This document shows positions 24,097-33,388 of a stretch of 64,000 nt of DNA, in pieces. Every line of letters begins with the position of its first letter. Position 1 is the stretch's first letter. Both the position numbers and the translations under genes were made by a program. Under the pieces are notes generated by a model, which saw nothing but the letters and a program-made list of their open reading frames with translations, was not told where the DNA came from and searched no databases. Source of the DNA: Sporothrix humicola (lineage: Eukaryota; Ascomycota; Sordariomycetes; Ophiostomatales; Ophiostomataceae). Location: the NCBI GenBank assembly GCA_021396245.1, contig WNYE01000056.1, forward strand, positions 124,001 through 188,000, in the 5' to 3' direction.

Positions 24097-24960
24097 TCAA
24101 TCGATGCCGTGCTGTTTCTTGAGCCGAGCTAAATTCTCCTTGCGGGCCTCGAGGTCCTCTCTTGACTTGGCCATCTTGTCGGGCTGATGGTACAGGACGA
24201 CAAGGTAACGGTTCTGGAAGTTGAAGCCGTTCAGCTTGTCGCAAGCCTGCTTTGCGTCCATGACGTCTTCATAGACGACAAAGGCAGTGCCCTTGGTGTT
24301 GTTGGCAATGCCCTGCCGAACTTGGCTGTGGAGGGTTAGATGGTGTTTAATAGGGGAAGAAGGTCTGGCATTGAAAAAGGCAAAAGGGTATTACGTACCG
24401 AATGGCGCCAAACTTGCCAAAGAGCTCAAAGAGCTCCTCGGGAGTAACGTTGTAGCTGGTGATGGTTAGTCAGATGTTCGAGCAACGAGTTCATCCAAGT
24501 GAACTTCAGCTAGAGGATAGAGGAACAAGAAAGAGAGAGCATACCTTAGATTCTTTACGAATAAAGCTCTGTAGGAAAGGGACGCCATGACGTGGTTAGC
24601 AAAATGATCTGTCACCGTTGAAGAATCGAAAAATGCCTGCGACAAAAACGAAACGAAAGCACAACGGCTAGAAGAAGTTGTATAAAAGCGATGAAATCGG
24701 CCGATCCGATCGCCGAACAACAATTGATCGATGTGATGATGACGCGGATGGGTGGGCAGATGAAATTGAGTGTCGGCCAGGCAGCCTTTTTGACATCTCC
24801 GGATTCGAGGCGGATGACGGCACGTTGTCGACGAAAGGACCGCAATAGGAAACGAGACACGAGGACCACAACGGCTGGGCCGAGATGGAATGTCCAAATC
24901 TCCAAAAATAACCATAACTTACCGGTTGACCTCCGGGGCAAGTTTGCCTGCGCGACTCAT
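24097..24960 (-). CDS. SF3B6: Splicing factor 3B subunit 6 (p14, branch-site RRM protein)
   Basis: Part of the SF3b complex of U2 snRNP; its single RRM contacts the pre-mRNA branch adenosine. Model on the minus strand: 24923..24960, 24545..24568, 24399..24455, 24097..24325, 115 residues, close to family size. Spliced protein reads MSRAGKLAPEVNRALFVKN, then YNVTPEELFELFGKFGAIRQ, and ends KKQHGID. RNP2 is ALFVKNLSY and RNP1 is TKGTAFVVY. The second exon is only 24 nt and the first intron (24569-24922, 354 nt) is long for this genome. All joins keep frame and use GT-AG. The frame continues open after the UGA stop (separate entry). Start chosen as the ATG giving the conserved N-terminus. Confidence 0.93.
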
Positions 24961-26527
24961 ATCTTGATGGCCGTTTGCTGCACGTCTCGATATTGAATTT
25001 CGGGGATGATCACGAAAACTCGGTCTTTTCGGGGGTGGTGGGTTGGGGGACGGGAGAAATGTGGCGCGGATGACCGTGTGTTGGATACGAGAAATGCAGA
25101 ATGGTTTGAACGATGCGAGAGAAACAAAAAACTATGTCGAAAGTCGAAGTCGAAGTCGAAATGTAGAATCGATCCTCAGAACGACGTGGTGGGGGGTTGT
25201 GAGGGAAGGGGCGGGCGACGAACGGCGTAAGAAGGAAGGAGAGAGTGATTGCGTGGTGTGAAAAAGAGGAAAGAACGAGGTTTTTGCGGCTCGCGGGCAG
25301 CAGACAGTATTAGGGAAAGAGCCACTGGAGGGGGACACAGTGAGCACAGTGTGTTGTCCAACGTTTCTTTGTCACTGGCAGGTGACTTGCAAAAGGGAAG
25401 GTGGAGGTGCGAGGCGGTACCAAAGTACAGTGCAGAATGTCCCAAATTGTGTGGCAGCCTCCATAAAAAAAGCTGGAAAAGGTAGGCAGGTGAGGGCAAG
25501 ATGGCGAAACGATACGTACTGTGCGAGCTCGGCTCAAAACTATGCTTATCACTAGCGCGCACTGTCTGCAGCAGGCCCACGTGATACACTTGGCCAATCA
25601 TGGCGCGTCATTCTTGGCTATTTGGGCGGGGACATGCTTCTGCGTGGTCTGGGGCAGCTATCTGCAGTGAGCCGGAGCAGAAAAGGAAAGAGCCATGTCT
25701 TCGGTCGGCTTCGGTGGATACAGTGCTTCTTTAGCCCCCGCAAAATCGATAGGGCAGCCCAGACCACCCCCAAGATACAGCGCTGAACTCGGCCTTAGCA
25801 CCCGGAGCACAGGCGGCCACAGCACCTAGAGCGATAACGCCGACCGAAGCCGTCGCTGGCGGACTGGGCACGAAATAGCGCAGATGCCTGAATGACAGAT
25901 GGAATAGGAGAATAACTAGGCGGTGCCAGACCTTGACCTTGGACGCTATCGCTATCAAGCCTTGTCTATCCACTACTAGGAAGTGTCAAAAGCAAACAAA
26001 TGGGCTCATAAGGACCTAACAAACACGGTGCTGCCAGCAAACCCGACACCTGGCGAGAAATAACGGCCCGTGGGCCAGCGAGTGTCAGTGGGTTTAATAG
26101 GCCCAGCCTCCTGGAGCCTGGCGGTTGTTTCACGCCTCTTGGCCGCCCTAGCGACCCACGCACCCTGTGTTGTCCCTGTACCTGAGCCGCCATAGCGCCC
26201 CATTTCAAGCCCCAGACAGCGCTATTCGAGAAAAACAAAGGCCGGGCCTTTCTTGCCTCCGACCGCCTTCTCAAACCTCGTTCCTTTTTTCATTGTTCTT
26301 TGGATTGGATCGATAACCTCGACAAACCCTTCGATCTGCCACAACAACTACTACTGAGGCAAACAAAGCAGCCTCGCGACTCCGACCACGCCACGACACG
26401 AGAAGAGACACGATCACCAGTATCTCTTCTTCGAATTGGAGCCGCGTGTGCCTTTCCCGACGAGACAATTCCTCATCGAGTCCATAAAGTCCGTGAATAT
26501 CTCGAATCCCAACCCAAAGCCGACGGG
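24961..26527. promoter_or_regulatory. Divergent intergenic region, SF3B6 to Cys-rich gene
   Basis: No gene supported. It contains a short run of GTCGAA units (about 25138-25160) and a CACGTGA box at 25578. From 26300 to 26527 the plus strand is open in frame with the downstream Cys-rich gene but has no ATG, so it is probably leader or an unrecognised upstream coding part. Confidence 0.4.
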
Positions 26528-27256
26528 ATGCCGTCGGTGGCCCAGGAAGCCGTCGACGCCGATGGCCGGAACAACGGCAGCCCCATGCACGGCATCTCTA
26601 TCCTATCTAAGAAGCGGCGGTGGGATGACACCAACCGAGGCAGCACCGCCAGTGCCAACGGCGGTAACGACGTCGTGGCCATTTACGTTCACGGTAACGA
26701 CCGCGACCGCGTCGACCAACACAACAGCACATCGTTCACTCTCAACGCCCTATCACCCTCACAACGCAAGATCATTCCCCTCGGGACCAAACGCTTATGC
26801 CTGACGAACAACGGCAGCAACGACGACGGTCGGCCATTATCAATATCGACGTCCCCGTCAAGGGCAGCCCGTGAATCGACATCTTCACACCATCACCACC
26901 ACCCAGCACACACATCACACCCAGTGCAGTCTTTGACAGCCCCATGCCACATCTGCCACCGCAAACCACGGCGGAAAGTCGACCTGGACTCGCTTGCCTA
27001 CTGCGAGGGCTGCGGCGAAAGAACATGCTTTGTGTGTCTGCGGGAGTGCCTCGGATGGACGGAGCACGGCACGCCAACAACAGAGTCTGCGACCGCATCC
27101 ATGACGATGACCACGCCGCCACCGCAGAAGCAACAGCAGCCCTGGTCTACAACAAGCCACGGCCACCGTCGGATGGTTTGCAGTCGATGCTGCGTTGAAC
27201 GCGGCGAGGACGGCGACGTGGTCTGTCTCGGCTGCGTGGCCGTCTCTGGTGAATGA
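26528..27256 (+). CDS. Uncharacterised protein with C-terminal cysteine-rich zinc-binding region
   Basis: I cannot name a function. The first ATG after 26200 in any frame is at 26528 and gives 242 residues in one exon. The N-terminal half is disordered and rich in Asn, Ser and His, with a short basic block SKKRRWDD (possible nuclear signal). The C-terminal third starts CHICHRKPRRKVDLDS, continues YCEGCGERTCFVCLRECLGW, and after a spacer has VCSRCCVERGEDGDVVCLGC. The paired cysteines (CxxC, CxxC, CxxC, then CxxC twice) suggest at least two zinc sites, RING-like in spacing but not a clear RING. From memory, similar Cys blocks occur in uncharacterised proteins of other filamentous fungi. The frame is open 76 codons further upstream without ATG, so an upstream exon or non-ATG start cannot be excluded. 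Confidence 0.7.
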   Translation: MPSVAQEAVDADGRNNGSPMHGISILSKKRRWDDTNRGSTASANGGNDVVAIYVHGNDRDRVDQHNSTSFTLNALSPSQRKIIPLGTKRLCLTNNGSNDDGRPLSISTSPSRAARESTSSHHHHHPAHTSHPVQSLTAPCHICHRKPRRKVDLDSLAYCEGCGERTCFVCLRECLGWTEHGTPTTESATASMTMTTPPPQKQQQPWSTTSHGHRRMVCSRCCVERGEDGDVVCLGCVAVSGE

Positions 27257-27892
27257 AACATGGAGGGGGATATTCTATGAGCCTGGTTTCTTTTATTGTT
27301 TTGTTTGTCTGTTTGTTTGCTCTTATTTCTGGTCATACATATCGGCGTTTGCAGCGCATTCGGGCATGCATTGGCGTTTGGCTCTGGCGTCCCACACTTT
27401 GTTTGCTTTTTTTATGTCTATCGGCCGTTTATGTTTCCAAGCTAGCCTTGGAATTCTTCTTTTTTCAAAGGACAAAATGTCTCTTCTTGTTCTCCCTCTT
27501 TATTTTAAGTTGTTTCTCGCATCACTGTTTCGAACGCAAACGCACAAGTCATGATATCCAGAGCTCTCCCGGACAGCCTTCAGGTTTTATTTTTAATGTA
27601 TTTAGCAATGGGCATTACCCCTTCAAACTCATCTCTCTTCACTTTTATTTCTACTTGCATAACTTTTCACGTGCAGCATTACGCACGCATATATTTATCA
27701 AAAAGAATATGGCTACAAACCCACATGGGATCTCAAGTTTGGCGCATGATTCAAAATAAATGTATAATTGACACCGTGATGATCTATACTCATACATATT
27801 CCAGGCAGTAAAAAGGACACGCATAAAACAATGAATATGAAATATGACATAATGAATAACCTCCGCATCCCCCCACACACTTTCCTGCCTCT
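27257..27892. other. Convergent 3' flanks, Cys-rich gene and RPT1
   Basis: T-rich on the plus strand up to about 27700, consistent with 3' untranslated sequence of the upstream gene. A TCACGTG box lies at 27667. No gene is supported. Confidence 0.45.
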
Positions 27893-29389
27893 CTAGTTGT
27901 ACTGCATGTACGATGCCGTCGAGTTGAACTTGAGGTTGGCCTTGATAACCTTGTCCACCGCACTCAAGAAGTCCTTCTCCGACGCAACCTTCCGCCGCGC
28001 CCGGATGGCGAACATGCCGGCCTCTGTGCACACACTGCGCAGCTCAGCACCCGTTGCGTTGGGGCACAACCGCGAAATCAGCTCCCACCGAATGTCACGC
28101 TCCACGGACATGGACTTGGCGTGGATCCGCAGAATGTTGGCGCGGCCCTCGAGATCGGGCAGAGAGAACTCGATCTTACGGTCGATACGGCCAGGACGCA
28201 TCAGCGCAGGGTCCAGTGTGGACGGACGGTTCGTTGCGAACATGACCTTGATGTTGCCACGTGCGTCGAAACCGTCGAGCTGCGTAATCAGCTCCAGCAT
28301 TGTGCGCTGCACCTCGTTGTCACCACCCGCACCATCGTCGAAACGCGCACCGCCAATAGCGTCGATTTCGTCAAAGAAGATGATGCAGGCCTTCTTCGTC
28401 CGTGCCATCTCAAACAGCTCACGGACCATACGCGCACCCTCACCAACGTACTTTTGCACCAGCTCACTGCCAATGACGCGAATGAATGTGGCATCAGTAC
28501 GGTTGGCAACAGCACGCGCGCACAGTGTCTTGCCCGTACCGGGGGGGCCGTACAGCAGTGCACCTTTGGGCGGGTCAATACCCAGGTCGACGAACCGCTC
28601 AGGGGACAGCAGCGGCATCTCGACAACCTCGCGCAGCTTCTCGACCTGCTCCTTGCAGCCACCAACATCGCCGTAGGTGACATCGGGCTTCTCCTCGACC
28701 GTCATCATGGTGACGCTGGCGTCGATCTTGGGCGGCAGTGGCAGCAGGATCTGGTACTTGTTCCGGTCGACACCGACACGCATGCCCTCCTCAATGTCCG
28801 TGGGCGCGACACGCTCGCCCAGCTGGACGACAAACTTGGCGATCTGCTTGACGTTGATGACGTACTTGCTCTTGGAATCGTCGAGCTCATCCGCAATGAT
28901 CTTCGTGCAGCGGGCCACCTGGAGCGGCTGCTCTTCTGACATGCGTTGCCGGTCGGCGGCGACATCCCACAGATGTGGCGGGGCTAGACCCGTGTCGGAC
29001 TCCTTGACGCCAATCTTCTCGTCCACGCTCTGCTGCTTCTCCTTTATTTGCTGTTCGAGCTTCTTGAGGGCGGCGCCGTATGGGGCGGCTCCGTAGGTCT
29101 TGAGGACTTGGATATCCCTGGATAAAGGCGTGTTAGCGGTCCGTCTCTTCCAAAATGTTCTTTCCTTCCATTTATTGCAATCGTTGGGGGTCCGTGTCGG
29201 CTTACTCGTCTGTCAACGGCGCAATCTTCTTCTCCTCAATCTCGTCATCCGCAAACTTCTTCTGGTACTTCTCCCAGTCCTTGCCGGTGGCGGAAGGCTG
29301 CATATGGTGTTAGCGGGTGTCCAAAGTGTATCTCGTCATGTACCGACTCAAAATAAAGCTGGGGGGGGCTTCAAAGGCAGACTCACCAT
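27893..29389 (-). CDS. RPT1: 26S proteasome regulatory subunit Rpt1 (PSMC2 type)
   Basis: One of six AAA+ ATPases in the base of the 19S particle; unfolds ubiquitinated substrates and feeds them into the 20S core. Model: 29387..29389, 29206..29297, 27893..29117, 439 residues (human about 433). The first coding exon is just the ATG, followed at once by GTGAGT; the next exon then reads PSATGKDWEKYQKKF, the expected N-terminus. Walker A is GPPGTGKT, Walker B FFDEIDAI, followed by GGARFDDGAGGDNEVQRTM, which marks Rpt1 among the Rpt set. The arginine-finger segment is ALMRPGRIDRKIEF. It ends SYMQYN. Head-to-head with CCT4, 694 bases apart. Confidence 0.95.
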
Positions 29390-30083
29390 CTTGGCGGATG
29401 CGCAATGGCGATGCTCGTCGACGGTGGGAGGATGTGCCGGGGTTGGTCAGGATGGGCAGCAGGTCAATCGATCGGGTCCGTTTCGATGAAATCTCGTCTG
29501 TCAAGGTCGTCGAACTGTTGTCCGGTTGGTCGTCGGCCGGATTGTCACGAGATATTAAGCTGTTGTGGTGGTGAATTGGTAGTGATGATGTTTGGTGTCG
29601 TGTTGCTAGAGAGGGCCTAAACGCGGAAAGCAATGTGAGAGCAAGGCGTTGCCAGCGGCGATTCGCTCCTGCTGTTCGAACAGCGTAATCCGTGCTGCCT
29701 TGGGAGCTCTGCCGCCCGTTTCCAGCACAATCCACAGCTGCGCGGCTATCAACGCTAGTCCCTTTTCGCCACTAGCGCATCGCCCCTGAACACTAGAAAT
29801 GCGATTAGGCGAGTTGCGCCTTCAACCCCCCCCTTACGATAGCACAAGGTTTTTTTTGTGCCTTTCGCGCCCCACCAACGGTGAAGGAGGGAAGCTTGGA
29901 GAAGCACAGAAAAGGCCCCAAAAGCTTCAAGGCATCCAGCATTTACAAAGCGACGACAACCCACGATCTCGCTGTCACCACTCGCACTTTGCATTTCCAC
30001 GACTTTTTCACGGTACATCGGCTTCCTGTCTTTCGATTAGAACCAACAAATCTAGCAAAACACCAACTTCCCTCACACACACC
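29390..30083. promoter_or_regulatory. Shared divergent promoter, RPT1 and CCT4
   Basis: Serves a proteasome base subunit and a chaperonin subunit, two protein-quality-control genes. I looked for the yeast proteasome element GGTGGCAAA and found only a weak resemblance (CGCCAC in 29765-29775). No other feature is supported. Confidence 0.4.
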
Positions 30084-32012
30084 ATGGCAGCAGTGGCTCC
30101 GTCGGGCGGAGGCCCATCGAACGCTGCTTTCCGCGTGCGTCTTGCCCCTTTTCCACAATCGGCCGCATCGCGACTCGAATTGCCGTTCTGGCGGCTGCTA
30201 CACATCTAGGAATGACCTACTAACTTATACGTACAGGACAAGGAGAAGCCGCTCGCTGTGCGCTCAGCCAACATCGTCGCCGCACGAGGTATGTCATCTC
30301 GCGATGATTCTGCCCCTATTTGATTTACGCCACTGTTGCCTTGACCATGTCGACCCAATGCTGACCCGTTTCTCTTTCCTTTCCACCCTTCAGCTGTCGC
30401 CGATGCTATCCGAACCTCCCTGGGCCCTCGCGGCATGGACAAGATGATTCGCAGTGGCAAGGGCGAGACCATTATCACCAACGACGGCAGCACAATGCTC
30501 AAGAGCATGGCTGTTCTGCACCCCACTGCAAAGATGCTGGTTCAGCTGTCGCACGCACAGGATGTCGAGGCCGGTGACGGTACCACCTCTGTCGTCGTCA
30601 TCTGCGGCAGTCTGCTTGGCGCCGCCGACCGCCTGCTGTCCAAGGGCATCCACCCGTCTGTCATTTCCGAGTCCTTCCAACGCGCGGCCGCCGCCGCTGT
30701 CCAGATTCTGCACGGCATGTCGCAGCCCGTGGCCCTGACCGACACGTCGGCGCTGCTGCAGGCTGCCAATACGTCGCTGTCGTCCAAGATTGTGTCCCAG
30801 TACGCCAACCTGCTGGGCCCCATGGCCGTCAACGCCGTCACCAAGACGATCGACCTTAAGACGGCCGACAACGTCGATCTGCGCAACATCCGTGTCGTCA
30901 AGAAGGTCGGCGGCACGATCGAGGACAGCGAGCTGGTCGACGGCCTCGTCCTGACCCAGCCCGTGCTCAAGAACGGCGGCGGCCCTACCCGCATCGAGAA
31001 GGCCAAGATTGCCCTCATCCAGTTCCAGCTCTCGCCTCCCAAGCCAGATGTATGTTCTCTTCTGCCCCAAATCATTTTATTTGACTGCCTACTGACTTGA
31101 TAGATGGAAAACACAATCGCCGTCAACGACTACCGCCAGATGGACAAGATCGTCAAGGAGGAGCGTCTGTACCTGCTGAACATGGTCAAGAAGATCAAGA
31201 AGGCCAAGTGCAATGTCCTGCTGATCCAGAAGTCCATCCTGCGCGACGCCGTCAACGAGCTGTCCCTGCACTTCCTTGCCAAGCTCGGCATCCTTGCCAT
31301 CAAGGACATTGAGCGCGACGAGGTCGAGTTCATCTGCAAGTCCACTGGCTGCAAGCCCATTGCCGACATCGACTCGTTTGCCGAGGACAAGCTCGGCAGC
31401 GCCGACCTCGTCGAGGAGGTTACCTCGTCGGGCTCGCGCCTTGTCAAGATCACCGGCACGGCCTCGAGCTCGTCGTCGTCCGCATCGTCGTCTGCCTCTG
31501 GCAGCGGCTCTGCTGCCGCCGGCCAGGGCTTCACCGGCCGCACCGTCTCTGTTGTCGTTCGTGGTGCCAACGGCCTCATCCTCGACGAGGCCGAGCGGTC
31601 GCTGCACGACGCCCTGTGCGTTGTGCGCTGCCTGGTCAAGAAGAAGGCCCTGATTGCCGGTGGTGGTGCGCCGGAGATTGAGATTGCCGCCCAGCTTAGC
31701 AAGCAGTCGCGTGCATTGACGGGCACAGAGGCCATCTGCTGGAAGGCGTTTGCAGACGCCCTCGAGGTGATCCCCACGACGCTGGCAGAGAACGCTGGTC
31801 TCAACCCTATCAAGGTTGTCACCGATCTGCGGCACCGTCACGAGAAGGGCGAGGTCAACGCTGGTGTCAGTATCAAATCGGGCGGTGTCAACACCAACAT
31901 TGCCAAGGAGAACGTTCTGCAGCCCCTGCTGGTCAGCACAAGCTCGATCGAGCTGGCAGCTGAGACGGTCAAGATGATTCTGCGGATAGACGACATTGCC
32001 CTGAGCAGATAA
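30084..32012 (+). CDS. CCT4: T-complex protein 1 subunit delta (CCT4)
   Basis: Subunit of the cytosolic group II chaperonin TRiC/CCT, which folds actin, tubulin and other proteins in an ATP-driven double ring. Model: 30084..30134, 30237..30288, 30394..31049, 31104..32012, 555 residues (yeast about 528). Spliced N-terminus gives FRDKEKPLAVRSANIVAAR, which with TSLGPRGMDKMI and ITNDGSTML identifies the delta subunit. The ATP/hydrolysis loop is GDGTTSVVV. The apical part holds NDYRQMDKIVKEER, a delta hallmark. A Ser/Gly/Ala-rich stretch at about residues 371-394 is inserted between LVKITG and GRTVSVVVRG; the family normally has only a few residues there. The last segment ends ILRIDDIALSR. Confidence 0.95.
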
Positions 32013-32385
32013 GGAGGGACGATTGTACAGTATAGGGGCGGTGAAGGTATAAAAAAAAATGACTGGCAGTTTTCAGGTTTCGTTCTGAGGAAACAAATAA
32101 AAATATAGACCACGCCATAGCTACCAAGCAAATATTCATGAAATAATACGCTTTTGTACAACGACTGTTGCATTTTACAAATGAAGAAGGTCCTGGACCT
32201 TGTTCTTCATACTTTTGTCATAAAATTCAAACAATCTACGTCATGCACATATTTTTTGAACGTTTATGTCGTTTATATTCAGAAATCTAGTCATACAGAA
32301 TGGCTGGGGAGAAATGCTTTTGTACAGGAAGTCGTTGCAGGTATATAAAGGAAGAGGGATCGTAACATGTGCCGAAACGTATCGA
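32013..32385. other. Convergent 3' flanks of CCT4 and mL59
   Basis: AT-rich spacer between two tail-to-tail genes, with no ORF of its own. Open frames here are the mL59 intron and 3' region read in other frames. Confidence 0.5.
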
Positions 32386-32938
32386 TTATTTCGGGTACCG
32401 AGTCCAGTTTCTGCGGCCAACCTAGACAAAAAGTTAGTGGGAGAGCAGAAAAAGAAAAGAAAGAAAAACAAAAAATCAAGCTTACCGTCTTCCATTCGCG
32501 GATGAGGTTGTGCATATTGAGCATGGCAGCTCTGCGCTTCTCCACGTTCGCCATTGCGTGACGCTCGTACAGATGACCCTTGACAGTCTGGCCAACACCT
32601 GTACCCTTGACCCGCAGACCGAACTCGACCCGTTTCCGCAGCTTCGTCTCCGGGTTCTTGACCGACTCGGGCATCAGGTCAATCACACCGTGGTCGCGCG
32701 CCATCTTGATCAGGTCGGCCTGCCGCCGCATCGAGTACACGGGATCGTGCCATTTGCCCGTTACGGGGTGCTTTTGCGACTTGAAGGGGTTCGGCGTGTC
32801 TTGTTGGTAGCCGGTCAGCGTCGGCGTTGCGGAAGCCGTCTGGATCGAGGCCGGCGGGTAGCGGGCCAGGAACCGCAGCAGACGCGGTGGCAGCGTCTTG
32901 GCCAGCTGGATGTACTGTGCTGGTGATTGTGACGCCAT
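32386..32938 (-). CDS. MRPL25: Mitochondrial large-subunit ribosomal protein mL59
   Basis: Fungal-type component of the mitoribosome large subunit. Model: 32486..32938 joined to 32386..32421, 162 residues. N-terminal part is QYIQLAKTLPPRLLRFLARYPP, then NPFKSQKHPVTGKWHDPVYS and SMRRQADLIKMARDHGV, all typical of the family. Exon 2 is a short 36-nt piece coding VGRRNWTRYPK and the stop; reading on through the intron would give an unrelated tail, so the splice is preferred. The protein is basic. Head-to-head with PRP28. Confidence 0.88.
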
Positions 32939-33388
32939 GGTTGTGAGGGATGCCGTCGTTCGAATTGTCGAATGTCGTCGGTCAATGCGTTCTCAACGTG
33001 AGGTCAGACATCGTCCCAAAAATTTGGCGGGACTCTGAGCTTGGAGAAAAGTCCAATCGAGGTGGGTCCTTCCATTGGTGGCACGTGACTCTCATAGTCT
33101 TGTCACGTACCTGGCTAGGCCCCTGGTTGGTTGGTTCTGTCAGCCAGGTACCCACTTTGTTGTGTTTAGGTATCAGCACGTGATCCTATCTTGGAGGCAA
33201 ATGTCAACGGCCTTGCCTTCGACCAAAATAAATGCCTGGAAGGTACTTCGTCGCATCCATTTTCAAACTGCAACAACCTTACAAGCACGAACTTATTATA
33301 CTCCTCCAATTTACCATTAGCATAAACCAACACTCACCTACAAACGCCAAAATCCCCCCCCACGGCGCGTACAGCACATTTTCCAACC
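32939..33388. promoter_or_regulatory. Divergent promoter mL59/PRP28 with two CACGTGA boxes
   Basis: 450 bases between two start codons. CACGTGA is present at 33082 and 33177, and a related GTCACGTA at about 33102. Such sites are bound by Cbf1-like or other bHLH factors in fungi; binding here is inference. Confidence 0.5.

Noticed and set aside
29755..29780. Possible proteasome-associated control element near RPT1
   Set aside because: Only CGCCAC resembles the reverse complement of GGTGGCAAA; too weak to call.
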